The notes under the pieces were generated by a model, which saw only the letters and a list, made by a program, of their open reading frames with translations, searched no databases and was not told the origin of the DNA. The position numbers and the translations under genes were made by a program. Below are positions 32,016 through 44,826 of a DNA stretch of 64,000 nt, piece after piece (position 1 is the stretch's first letter; each line of letters opens with the position of its first letter). This stretch comes from Blasia pusilla (lineage: Eukaryota; Marchantiophyta; Marchantiopsida; Blasiales): contig CM114272.1 of the NCBI GenBank assembly GCA_050084515.1, positions 1,426,001 through 1,490,000 of the forward strand. The letters run 5' to 3'.

Positions 32016-34560
32016 CATTTCTTGTCACAAACTCTAAGCCCTAACATCAGATAGGATTTGGAAAAAAATTATATCCCCTTCTCTTTTTGTTTATAAAGGT
32101 AGGAGGGCTTTTCTACAACACAAACCATCGTCAATGTCCCTTTAACTTCAAAGCACTACAGTCTTCCCTTGAAGCATGTAGAGATTCCTTGCTAGTTGAG
32201 GCCCGCACCGTTCTCCCCACTTTCTCCTCCTTAGTTACTTACGGTCAATCTAGGTACATGGCCCATGAGGTAGTAACAACCTAAGGATGAAATCAGAGAG
32301 CTACTTTTTTAGTTGGATATGAATTAAGACTAGGACATATAAGAAAGGAGTGGCGTCCCAACAACTTGCTCCCTCCCGTTAAACGGAGCAAACTTTCATC
32401 AAAATCCCATTTGTTGCCTCAATCTTGCATTGCACCATTATATCATATTAATTCGAGACAATCTTAGAAGTCGCCGTGACTTTAGTACCCATAGGAGGGA
32501 GTAAGAAGAGCCACATCCCATGCACATGATGTCATCACGATCCAAGGCGTTGTTGAATTTTTTCTACGCTTGATGACAAAAATGTGTTGGAAATTCGAAT
32601 TCTATTACGTTATTTGATGATAAATTGCATTTTTATGTGATCCATAAATAAAATTTGTCAACAAGACCCATCATGCAAAGATGGGATAGGGCTAGAGACA
32701 TCTCATTACATCGAGGTCTTCATTACATCCGTGACGTTGATGTAATGAGATGGAAATTTTTTCCATAATTTTATTGTTGGCAAGTAAGATTATTACCGCC
32801 CCTACAGGTTCTCATTGGTTTTTTTGTGGCCATCGAGAGTATCCACATATCCTCTACACGTATGTATTAATTACTTTCTTCTACCCCATTACCCGTCTCG
32901 AAGGAAAGGACCGCAAAGTGGTTAGGAATTCGCTGCTCCCAAAAGTTTTAGGCCTACAAAATTCAACCACCCAATCGCTATTTCAAGTGCCCATGGAATA
33001 GAACCGGATCCAATGAATCCATAAACAAAACAATAGAAGAATTTCATGAATTACTTGGAAATATTATTTACAGATACTTATTATTATTATTATTTTTCCA
33101 TCTAGACTATTCACATACCTTCCACGAAAATATATTAATTAATTACATATTAAACATTTTCGCACCGGCCATTGGAAGGGCTCCGCCACTTCAAGTGCCC
33201 ATGGGATCCGGTCCCAAGCATGCGACGACCGTTCGATTCCCGATAAGGACCACCTCCCTGGAAGGATGGAGCCCTTCCGCACCTTCTTGTTGCGTCCTCC
33301 CTGTACAAAGACAGACCCGGGGGGTTTCTTTCTTTCACGCGCGACCCGTCCAGCGAGCGACCAGGGTTTCAAGGACGGTCCCCTCTACAGTGACTGGTAG
33401 GGTCTCTAGCCCTACAGTGACCTCGGCCCTCTAACGTCGCCGTTACAAGGGTTCCCACCCCCGCACGTGCCTTCTCCGTACGTCCGGTAACCGGTACTAG
33501 CAACTAACTGTGACAAACGGCCAGTCCGACCTGGAAGTCGAGCCCAATATTGGATTGTAGTCCCCGACATCTTCTTGGGTTGTCCAGGGAAGCCACGTGT
33601 GTTCGATCGTTTGATCGCGAACTAAGAAGAATCGAGTCCTAAACCTTCTCCAATATTCGGTCTTGGACGTGTGGGTCCCACTCACCGAATCCATTTGAAA
33701 AGATTCGACGGAATTGATGGATGGCGTATGTGAGCGACGGATTCCCTACCAATTTCAGGATAATTTAAATTATTTTAAAATGATGTAATTATATAATTAA
33801 AAGAGGACGTTTGGTTTAGGACTTTTTTTCAATGGTAGTTTAGGACTTTTTTTTCAATGGTGGCACATGTATATTTTGGTCTCTTTGTGTAATATAAAAA
33901 CAAAATTAATTTTATGGAAGAATTAAAATAAAATTTAAAGTAACGAGCAAAATACTTTATGCTTCATCCTTTCATAATACGAATATTATGCTAATAATTA
34001 AACAAAATATAATGGGTTAGAAAAAACCTTCTTCACATATTCACATATTTTTTAAGAATTTTTTTTATTGATATATATTATTGTTTTAAGAGGGATTTCA
34101 ATTAAGAAATTTAAAAACGAAAAATAAATTAAATGAGGAAAGGAAAAGAGGACTAGAGACTTTAAATTTTTATTTTTTTTTAATTTGAAGATCACGAGCA
34201 AAAGTTTTTTAAATGTGGAATGGTTGGAAATTTCATGTGGGATCTATGAATTTAGGCTTAGTTTTAGAGAGGGATGAAAATGAAGAGGTAGAATTTTCAA
34301 ATGAGTAAATAGAAACAATTTAGAAGCTTCTTCGAAATCTAGAGTTAAGAATACAAAAATATCTTGAAGAGTTGGAATTGAAGGTTATTTGGTTAGCAAC
34401 TTAGCACGTGATTATATTATCTTGGAGATGTTTTGTACAATTCAATCCAAAAGTAGATTGGAGAAAAATTATTGTGAAGACTCAAGAATGGAAGTTTTAT
34501 GGAGAGAGTTAGATCATGTCTTAGTATCCGACCCCTCTATGCCATAAGAAAAACTGCCAT
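32016..34560. other. Intergenic between retroelements
   Basis: No gene recognised. 32699-32752 holds an inverted repeat. 33150-33700 is clearly more GC-rich than its surroundings and contains a CCTACAGTGAC direct repeat (33379-33422), but no frame shows a domain. 33780-34550 is very AT-rich, with a tandem 24-base repeat of TTTAGGACTTTTTTTCAATGG at 33815-33862. Confidence 0.45.
32699..32752. repeat. 14-bp perfect inverted repeat
   Basis: CATCTCATTACATC at 32699-32712 and its exact complement at 32739-32752 enclose 26 bases, which themselves contain another CATTACATC. Confidence 0.85.
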
Positions 34561-37500
34561 CAAATATCAAGATGTATGCTTTCTTGGTTTAATAAGAGAT
34601 GTTGGTGGTTCGAAGATACGTTAAAAAGTACTAAACAAGTTGAGAGAAGTATTGAAGGAGTATAAGGATGCATTCCCTCAAGCCTTATCATTAGGGTTAT
34701 CCCCCAAATGGAGGGTAGACCATAATATTTATGTTCTTCAAAGAAACATGCTAGCATATAAGGCTCCTTACCGTCTTCCTCCAAGGAAATTTGAAGAGAA
34801 TAAAATCCAAGTTGAGGAGATGTTGCAAAAAGGCTTCATCCAACCAAACATCTCGCCATATGGAATCCTAGTTTTTTTTGTGAAAAAAAGGATGGAAGCA
34901 TGCAAATCTATATCGGCTCTTGAGCATTGAATCAATAAATAATAAAAGAAAAATATTCTTTTGCAAGAATGTGTGACTTATTTGACCGACTACAAGGAGA
35001 AAAATACTTTACCAAGCTCGACCTAAGAAGCGGTTATAACCAAATTGGAATCACAAATGAAGATATGCCAAAGAATGCTTTCTGCACTATGTATGGACAC
35101 TTTGAATACTTAGTCATGTCATTTCACCTCACTAATGCACCTCCAACCATTATGGGTCTAAAGAAGAATATCTTGTGTCCATATTTAGATAAATTTGTTA
35201 TTGTAGTCCTACATGAAATCCTCGTCTATAGTAAAATCATAGAGGAGCATAGAAATCATCTTTAAGAAGTTTCAAATCCTACCAGATAACGAGTTGTATG
35301 CTAAAGCTTCAAAATGTGAGTATGGTAAGATAGAAGTTGATTATCTATGACATCGAGTAAGCACAAAAGACATACAAGTGAAGAATAAGAAGAAAAAAAT
35401 AATCCAAAAATATAGTGGAGATATAAGGATCAAACTTAATTGAAGAGTTTTCTAAGATTAACAGTATTCTATCAAAGATTTGTCAAAGGTTTTGCTCCAA
35501 TTTCACAATCCTTGATAACTTTACTAAGAAAAATATAAGAATGGAATTGGGATACATCACAAGAGATTGCTTTCCAATCAATGACATTAAAACATGCCTT
35601 CATCAATGCCCATGTTTTGAAGTGATATCGTCCTAATCGACTTATCAAGTTGGCCACAGATACATTAAGTACTACCACTCGAAGAGCATTACAACAAGAA
35701 TGGGAGGATAAATGATATTCGATTGCCTTATTTTTCCACAAGTTTTTGCCAGTGGAGCAAAACTACCGCACAATCGAGAGAGAAGAACTTGCTATTGTAT
35801 TAATAACCAAGCATTATAGAGACTATTTGAGCGATAAGGAGTTTATAGTGGAGGCTGCTTAAATGCCTTTGATCTACTTAGACTTCCAAAATGAGTTCTC
35901 CAAATGAAAAAAATTGATGGGAAAAATGGTGATAATAATTTGCTATAGATACATCAAGTACTACCACTTGAAGAGCATTACAACAAGAATGGGAGGATAA
36001 ATGATATTCGATTGCCTTATTTTTCCACAAGTTTTTTCCAGTGGAGCAAAACTACCGCACAATCGAGAGAGAAGAATTTGCTATTGTATTAACAACCAAG
36101 CATTATAGAGACTATTTGAGCAATAAGGAGTTTATAGTGGAGATTGCTTAAATGCCTTTGATCTACTTAGACTTCCAAAATGAGCTCTCCAAATGAAAAA
36201 AATTGATGGGAAAAATAGTAATAATAATTTGCTATGAAAATTATCTATGTTGAATGAAAGAAACAATTTGCGGACACCTAGACTCGTATGCCATATATCA
36301 ATAATATATTTGAAGTGCATATTCATTCTAGTTGGTGGAAAATATTGACCAAAGCAATGGAGGAGGATGAAAAAATTGCAACTACTATTTAGGCCAAGAA
36401 AGCACACAAGGCTCAAGATTGGTTTTCCATAATGATAAAGTATGGATCCCACAAGATGCACACTTACACTCTCAAGTATTGTCAAAGGCTCACGACATAA
36501 ATATTTTGGGTCATGTGGGAGCTGAAAAAAATTTGGAGGGGTTACAACAGATATACTATCGGACCAAAATGAGATAAGATGTTGATGCATATGTAAGGAG
36601 TTGTATGACTCGTCAAGAAATGAAGGCTGGTAACGCATAACTAGTAGGATTGTTATAACTTATCCCAACACCTCATAAACGTTGGGAGTAAGTCAGCATG
36701 GATCTTGTTTATAAGCTACCATGTAGTATCATGATATATGACTATATGGTAGTGTTTGTGGATAAACTAAGCAAGAGAATATCCCTCCATCCAATCAAGA
36801 AGACTATCATAGCGCCAAAATTGGCTACGATCTACATCGAGACAATCTTTAATCATCATGGTCTTCCTAACGTGTTTATCATAAATAGAGGAACTCACTT
36901 CATAAGTCTATTTTGGAAGGTCATATTTGGATTGCTCCGAACTAAACTAGCCATGTCTACTATTTATTTCCCTCAAATGGATGGATAAAGTGAAAGAGCC
37001 AATTATACCATTGAGGATATGCTACGGGCCTTAACATTAGAGATTCAACAAGGATGGGACTTATTATTATCAATGGTAGAGTTCTTGTACAATGACTCTA
37101 TGATGATCAGATACACTAAAGTAACACCCTTATTTTTGATGTATTGTGAGCATCCATTCATTCCTTCTAGTCTCATTTGAATAGGGAAACTTCCAATGGA
37201 ATCTATAAAGATAGCCGCAAGTAATGAGTTTGTGGATCAAATTAGAAAATGAGATCAACTTGCTAGGAAGAAGTTAGCTATTGCCCAACATCAACAAAAA
37301 TAACATGTAGATGCTTATTGTTGAAATGCAGAGTTTTGTGAAGGGGATAGAGTTTGGTTAGCCAACAAATTTATCATTAGTAGGTGTGTGTAAGCTGAAT
37401 CTTTGCTATTTTGGGCCTTTCATCATTGTACACAAAGTGGGTGTCGTGGCATATAAGCTAGACCTATTGAAACATATCATGATTCATTTGTGTTTCATGT

Positions 37501-37740
37501 CTCTCTTCTTCGATCGTTAATTCTACGTCCTATAAGATTTGAGGAAAATATTCAACCTCCACCACCATTTGAGAGATCATAAAGAATTTACAGTGGAATG
37601 CATCTTGAAGACATGTAACCAAAGAGTTCATTATCAACTAGTCAAATATTTGGTCCAACGGAAAAAACATCCATTATTTGAGGCCACGTGGAAATCCTCA
37701 ACCAACTTGATAATGTAAGACTTTGAAATCTCTCACAACG
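34561..37740 (+). mobile_element. Degenerate chromodomain-type Ty3/gypsy pol
   Basis: Second, older and AT-rich Ty3 element. RT pieces at 34640-34925 (APYRLPPRKFEE, GFIQPNISPYG) and 34969-35265 (YFTKLDLRSGYNQI, MYGHFEYLVMSF); the YxDD catalytic motif is not intact (VVLHEILVYS in its place). RNase H pieces follow in a duplicated block (35659-36233), then the integrase zinc region near 36480-36620 and integrase core at 36698-36988 (MVVFVDKLSKR, TIFNHHGLP). Near 37635-37690 a YLVQRKKHPLFEATWKSS segment with a following FE resembles a chromodomain, as in chromoviral elements. Many stops and frameshifts; no LTRs recognised. Confidence 0.85.
35659..36233 (+). repeat. Tandem duplication within RNase H, 289-base unit
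   Basis: Copies at 35659-35947 and 35948-36233 are about 95 per cent identical by eye. Each carries NYRTIEREELAIVL-type coding sequence, so RNase H residues occur twice. The identity is higher than expected from the decay of the rest of the element, so the duplication postdates its inactivation. Confidence 0.88.
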
Positions 37741-40700
37741 AGAATATTGTGTCTTAAATGGGAAGAGGTTTGTAGTCATTCTTAGCTAGTCATTGTTAAG
37801 TTATAGTCTATACCATGCATCACATGAGTGAAAAAGAACTAACCAAAAATAGAAAAGATGAAAAAAAATGTGATAAAGATGAGTGTGAGCCCATAGGTTG
37901 GTGAAAAGTAAAATAAGGATAAGATCGTGGATAGATGTGATAAGATGAGATGAGAATACTAGAGTCCAAAGAAGATCCTCATGCTACGAGAAGAAGTCAT
38001 GTGGGATAAGGATGGATAGAGCTAATTTGTCTTCATTGTACCTATCTTTAAGTACATAAAGGAAGAGAAGAGGCCTCAAGGGATATCCTACCTTTGTGCA
38101 ATTCATAATGGCCTTATGAGTTTGACAGTTACATCATCACACATCTGCCTTTTGGTCCATTGGCCATGTACATCCTTCTTCATCGGCATAAAGAATACAA
38201 ATAATACTCTCAATGTCATCTCTCCACAAGTCCAACTTCAACCAAATCTTGACTCCTACTCTAAATCAAGGCTTGTTACTTATTTGAATTCTTATAGGAT
38301 CTCTGGAAGATACGTAAATCACTAGTCAACTCAATCTAAATACATGGAACTTTAAACATACCCAAGTCATACATACTTATGCAAAAAATCCTTATAACTC
38401 CACATGAACTGTAACACTCACCTCCCTCCTCTCCAATGAACCTAAGATAGACCGATCAATGATTCATAAGTTCCTCTTGTAACATCTATAGAAGAGGAGG
38501 ATAATGATTGCTAACCAAAAACCTATAGAGGAATAGTCAACTACTCTTCTAACTCAAGCATCAACTCTCTTAGGACATCATTATGACCTATAACAAAAAA
38601 ATGAACTCTTGTTGAAGAAATCATCAAAACCTATCTCCTATCAGCATCAATGCTCAAGTGCCTCCTAACATGGGGATACCCTCCAAAATTTAGGTTGGAG
38701 AATATCTCTTGGAAATTTTCAAATGAACGTGCAACATCTCCCTAAATATAGCCAACCTAAAGTCTTGTAACCCAATTTTATGACCCGCCAAAGAATGACC
38801 TTGACAAGGCCACCATAACACCACCAAATGAATTGGACTTACTCCATACAAACCCTATGCCTCCAAAAATAAAATATTGGTTGACAAAACATGTCAATAT
38901 CTACTAATGGTAGACACTGAAAATATCTAAGTCAAAATATTGCTAGACTAGCCTCGCCACATGGTATAATCAGAACGACTCTTATTGCAATCTCATCTCA
39001 CTTAGCATACAAGTAACGATAAACTCATATGCCAACTTAAAACAAAGTAGAACTAATCTCTCTAAAAAGATCTAATGTGCACAAATCCTTAGAATACAAC
39101 CACATTATTGATGCGATATCAAAGGGTGTCAACATCTCTACTTGTGAAGCATATGGTACCTCTAACTTGTCTCGGTCCAATGCACATGCTTGGCTCCATG
39201 GTTGTTTGACTAGCTGATTTGATCCTTTGTGAGTTGATGCTTATCCCCCACAACATTGAAGAAGTATCGTTGTCATATATAATTAAAATATTCATGAGTA
39301 TCACATGCTACTCCTCATGAGTATCCTCTACTTGGACATTCCTCTCCAAAAAATCTCCATGCCAAAAAAACAATCCATTGTAAGCAACTACTATTGTGGT
39401 CGACCCTTAAGTGAGTTACCGATCCTCTCTGCATACTGCACGTGTGTAAGTGACTAGCTTGTCCCTCACTTGAATGTCAACCTACTCAACATGAGGCAAT
39501 CTCCTTAAAATCCTCCCAAAAATTAATTGTGAAAGCTAGGGGATACAATATGGTGGCCCCTACCAAAACATCATACGACTCGATCAACGTCATTACCACT
39601 TGTGTCCGCATCTATGTGTGATGTTTGGATGGAAAAGCCACTAGCATATCATGGGCCATTCAAAACCCCATTACATCTCAAGGGATATCCTATGGAAGGA
39701 CTTGTCTATGTGGACCCCACCTTCTCCTTCTTTCTCATTCCCCCCACTTGCCTACATGTTCCAACTTTTTCCGTTTCTTCCTCCCTCCCCCCTTATTGCC
39801 CCACTCAACCTTGCCCTACTTTCCATCATGAACTATAAGTGTCGGCCCCACCTCTTCAAATCTATGTCCGTGAACTTGTCCATCCATGTCCAAAATTTAC
39901 CGTCCTAGGGATAGACTTGTCCGTTTTTTGTCCAACCATGGGTATCCAAGGTCCAAGGATGAGTTGGAGGCATGGGTGTTGGCTACACCAACACCCATAA
40001 ATAGCAACATCGCCTTGTGGAAGTCAACCCTACAAAGCGAGTTGGCACCAATAAGAGACCCGCGGAAAGAGCGGATGGATGAAAAAAATTAGTGGAGACA
40101 CATTTTTTCCACTTAGACACCAAAGGGGACCCACTCCTTTGGTCGTAGAGGGAGGGGGCATTCTGACATAACTTTGTAAGTATCTCTTACTTACCGCACA
40201 TCGCCCTAGGAATGTAGGATTCAGTAGTTAGCATTTTAGAAGAATTAGTTTACTATGTAGGTGCCTTCTGCAATTTATGAGGCATGGGAAGTTCATGAGT
40301 TGCAAGGTAGTGGATGATAATCCTAATGATCGAAGAGGATTTCTTCATTGATTAGGGCCTCTTACTATCAATGGTTAGTTCTTCAAACTCTAGTTGGAAT
40401 GCAGTCTCTTTAATTTAGTTATTTTTGGTAGAGGTACTAACTCCACATTACATATATGGTGCAACATAATATGCTGCATCTCAACAAACTTGAGGTGCAA
40501 GAGGAGTGGTGACGGGTACGCCTACCAATGTCAATTGGATAAGATCCTTATACCTCCTTGAATTGGCTTGCAAGAGGAGAATACCATTTGGAGTATGGAT
40601 CCTATAGCAAGAGTCAGGATGAGAGAGAACGAGGAGATCTGCCTTTCACAACATCTAGCCACTCTAAGGACGCATGGGGCCTATCTATAGGAGGCATCGT

Positions 40701-41835
40701 CATATAAGATGAGGCATAAATAACCCAATTATGGCCACATTGATAGTGGATTGACATGGGAAACGATAATATTCATTGGTATGTCTTTGGGCATTGAAGC
40801 TTCTCTAGGTCTATTGTAGCCCTATGTGAGTGGCACATTTAGTGTAGCCCTGTGTGAGTGGCACATTAGCATCACCACACCAACGACATAAGCAAGATTT
40901 GCAACACTAGTCTTGATGGCACTGCACAACGGTTTTTGTATAGATTTTTTCAGTATATAGAAATATTTTCTCTTTGTTATATCAATTGGCTTGTGTGATT
41001 CAAATATCAAATATATTCAATGGAAATTTGTTTGCAAGAAAAATTAAACTTGAAAATTGGAAAAAATTGTTAGCTATTTGAAATTTTTGTTGTAAGTTGT
41101 TTTCAAGTGGACTTGCATTAGACTTGCAATTGGCTCGTAGTGTAGCTAAAAATTTGTGAAATTTTTGAAGTTCATTACCAACCCATTGCGACCCAATTGC
41201 GAGTCAAATAAATTGCAAGTGTGAGAAAATGGGACTTTTGAGTAACGTCGCAATCACTAACTACGAGTTGAACCCTTAGTTTTATGAGTGACTTATGAGT
41301 GTTGGACTCACAAAGTTGCAAGTTTGGCGTAGTTGCATTGCCACTTAACTACGGCCAAGGTACGGCTTTTGAGACTTGAAAATTTCCAATGAATGTAGTA
41401 GTGTGATATGTAAAGAATAGGCTCCAAATAAGGCTGATCGAGGGTATGCCATCACCATCACCCCAACCACGAAAGGGAAGGATGGCATGTACACACATAT
41501 TACCTCTAAGATAGGTGGTCAATTTGACCTCCTAAAATGAACATCACAAATAACTTCTCTAAGGTTCGATGTCATCTCACCTACCTCCCTATAATCATAA
41601 CAAAAGAGTGTGGGTTGAGGGATTGCCCCTCTTATATAATAGGGTTAGTTCATTGCTCACCTCCAAAATAACGATTAGCATGGCACGCCATAGATTTTTG
41701 GTAATAAATTCGACTAAATGATTTGTCTAGAACAATCTTCTTATCATGTAATCCAATTAACCTATTAGAAATTATCTCTTTATCCCCATATTTAATAAAT
41801 TTTCAATCTTTTTTTAATTATTCACAAATGATAAA
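37741..41835. other. Intergenic, AT-rich, no recognisable gene
   Basis: About 4 kb without a recognisable frame. It probably includes flanks or an LTR of the element on the left. A 27-base tandem pair with TGTGAGTGGCACATT lies at about 40817-40868. Short frames near 39600-39900 are proline/serine-rich low-complexity sequence. Confidence 0.45.
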
Positions 41836-42439
41836 CGTCACATCTTAGTTTGCCGACAGGTAGAGTTCTACGGCGTCGACACCATAGATAGTCATGGAGA
41901 TGTTCGGATGTAACTTCGTCTTAAGATGTTAGAAGAGGTTGACAATAGGTTTGTTGCATCGAGAACTTCATTTCTAACGATTTCCCTAATTTGGTCTTAG
42001 TCAATTAGGTAACCCGATGAACGAGTCAATGGTCACCCGATAATCTGTACACGCAGGTTACGTTGGGATAGCTATTTTTGGGAGAAGAACTTTTTGGCTC
42101 TTTCCAAGCCTATAAGAGAGGGAGAGATGGCTTTCCCAAGCCATCATTCTCATATTGAGCCTTATGAGCACCTCTCTTGGCTGTGTGTGTAGGAACTAGG
42201 GTGCTAGCGTCTGGATTCCCTCATAGCAAAGAGTGAATGTGACTCATGTAGATTCATGAGTGGAGTTTTAGGTTGGATCAGCCATTTTTAATCTCATTTG
42301 GTTGTGTGGTCTCCATATGTATCTGTGATTGTATTTCATTTATGAGTGGATCGACCCGTATGTTGGGAAGATCCGTGTTGTGTGGAATGTAGATATTACT
42401 AGTAATGTGGATTGTGTAGCGGTGTGTATGCGCATGACA
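41836..42439 (+). repeat. Solo LTR, family A
   Basis: Collinear with 30910-31527: start (C)GTCACATC, palindrome remnants near 42035-42060, TATA-like CCTATAAGAGAGG at 42107, GACTAGGGTGCTAGCGTC-like segment near 42187, end GTATGCGCATGACA. TAAA occurs on both sides (41832-41835 and 42440-42443), a candidate 4-base target duplication. No internal element sequence is attached, so it arose by LTR-LTR recombination. Confidence 0.82.
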
Positions 42440-44826
42440 TAAAACTTCATAAGAATGGAAGGTCAATTGTCTTTTACAACCTTTGACCTCAAACATACAT
42501 AGAGAGGGAAGCCATTTTGTTTCCAATGCGTAAGTGCAATGGAGGTGACTCAAAGGGGCTAGTCCCCGAGAACAACTTTTTGCGTCCTAACACACCGACT
42601 TTCAAAGATCAATGGTTAAGATCAGCCGAGACTCCAAATACAAGAGACCAATCTTTGATCCTTGCCCAACGTAGAAATCTCAACCTGGAACTAGCCCAAG
42701 GATCCTCTCGGGTGTTCCAAAATAGAAAAGACCAAAATTAACCAATCTACGGTCCTTTGAGAGAGGGGTGGGAAAGAAAGTAATTAGTGAACATGTGGAT
42801 AACTTAGAAGAGGAACATAAAATGGGAATGTCTATAGGCTAACAACTAAAAAGACGCTCGGATTTTGAACTCCATGGGAACTAGCCCAAGCCCAAAGTCT
42901 ATGATTGTCTACTAATCGTCAAATCAAAGGACGAAGTGATTTTCAAAGGAGTAGTTTCGCGTCCTCCCACGAAGTGGTTGTGCGAGTGCTTGAGACACTT
43001 AAGTGCGTGAGTGACTTTGGCGTGACAAGATGGTAAGAATGGAGTGTCAATTGCCTTTCGCCGAAAAGAATCACGAGAATTTCCAGTGCGTGAGTAGGAA
43101 GGATTCAAAGCAATTCAAGAAATTTCTCAACATCTTCAAGCGGAGTACGAAGCGAGTTCAAGAAAAGAACTGTAAGAGTTCCACATTTTCTATTACGCAT
43201 ACGTCCGCGAAATTGTTGTTCTGGCGCTCAAGATGTTTGTTTGCGTGAGGAGGTTTAATTTGAAACATCGTTAATGCGTTGAATCCCGACTCCCGAGTGG
43301 CGAGGAGTCTGACGAGATCATAGAGTGTCCTGGACGCTTCGTCGAGTTGTCGCGTCGGTAGTAAGTGATTCGAAAGAGTTATGAGGTCCTGAGCTTTCGA
43401 GCGCATCTGTAGAACATTCAACATAATCGTCTCGGAAACCTCGGGGCACTAAAAGATTCGAAAGTCATGAATGTCTTGGACTTGCAATGGATGCAACAAG
43501 CGCTGGGGATATTTCTGTGTGTGGAACCGTTGTGGAATGGAAAGCGGGCTGAAGCAGTCGTACACTCTTGAAATCTTCATAGCGTTAGTCGGAAGTGATC
43601 GTAAAGAATTGTGAGGTTCAGCGATCTCAGAAGTGAAAGGCATGGATCAATATGATTACTCTCATGGAAAACGCGAGGTCCTCACTCGTACATGTCTTGA
43701 CTTCCAAGTACGTTTGTGAAAACGGATCATCTTTGCATCATCAGATCTGAACTGGTACGGCTTCCAGTTTCCAGGTATGTTTGTATAAAGGGATGGAGAA
43801 ATCCGCGGGCCTCCCAACATCCGCACGGTATCCGATGATCTAAATTCAAATAAAAGAGATTGAATTTTCAAGTGCCTTCTCAAGAATAGGGTCGCGAAAA
43901 CTGTACGAGATCTAGAGTTTTAGCGTATACGATGATGATTTGATTTAGATAATTGTCATGGCTTTCCAGGGTGTATGATTGAGGTTTAACATGTAAGGCA
44001 TGTGACATCCACATAAAGCAAGAATGTGAATAAGTCAATTCTTTACCTTTTAATCACGTTCGGATTTATTCTAATCATATGTTTGAAATTTTGTGGCGAG
44101 AGCATTTGTGGCGATATGATGGAATAACTTTCAAGTGAAGAGAGCACTTTTTCATGCAGATTCCCTCGTCCACGCTGACCTTTATTCAATGGAAGGTTCA
44201 ATACGACAGATTTCTACAATTTGATAAAACTGCCATCACAGGTTATCAAACTCAAATAGTGGACCCTAAGCGCAACTAGTAACATAACATTATGGACATT
44301 GTTGCAACGATGCATGAAATTAGATTGGAGGATTTTCCTTTCTATTATCCGGCATGGCGGAGGTTTAGGGCTTAAGACTAGTTTCTAAACCCCTATTTCC
44401 GATGGATTCATGTATTGTGTGTTCCATGTTCCAATGGTAACGACCTGTGCGTCGTCACTCTTGTTCCCGGATGTGCATCCATACGATTCTTCTATTATGC
44501 GTGGAACAAATATATTCGATATCGGAGGAGCAGTTACGGCGACGAATGGTCTTGAAGATCTCAGTTCTAAAGATCTGGAGATTTGAGGGACATTACATGA
44601 AAAGGGTTACGGTGAAGGAAGAGCAAAGAAATAGACACATCCAGGATGGAATAGAGAAAGTTGTGATGTTATGAAAGCACACCCGTTTTTGAAACTGGGC
44701 AGCAGCTGTACAGCTTGAAGGGAACCCTGAAAAGACAATCTAATCTTCTCTCCAGCAGTTGATCAATACACAAAATATGATACAGATTCGACTGCACACT
44801 AGTGATCTTGGTGGCAAAATTAGCCC
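42440..44826. other. Intergenic, downstream of NRPD2
   Basis: No gene recognised. 43280-43640 holds two diverged repeats about 210 bases apart (GTAGTAAGTGATTCGAAAGAG versus GTCGGAAGTGATCGTAAAGAA), and 43690-43800 two more short ones (CTTCCAAGTACGTTTGTG versus TTTCCAGGTATGTTTGTA). The NRPD2 3' untranslated region should occupy the last few hundred bases. Confidence 0.45.

Noticed and set aside
33220-33260. tRNA-like GTTCGATTCCC sequence
   Set aside because: The T-arm stem does not pair and no D-arm or acceptor stem is found; no tRNA gene supported.
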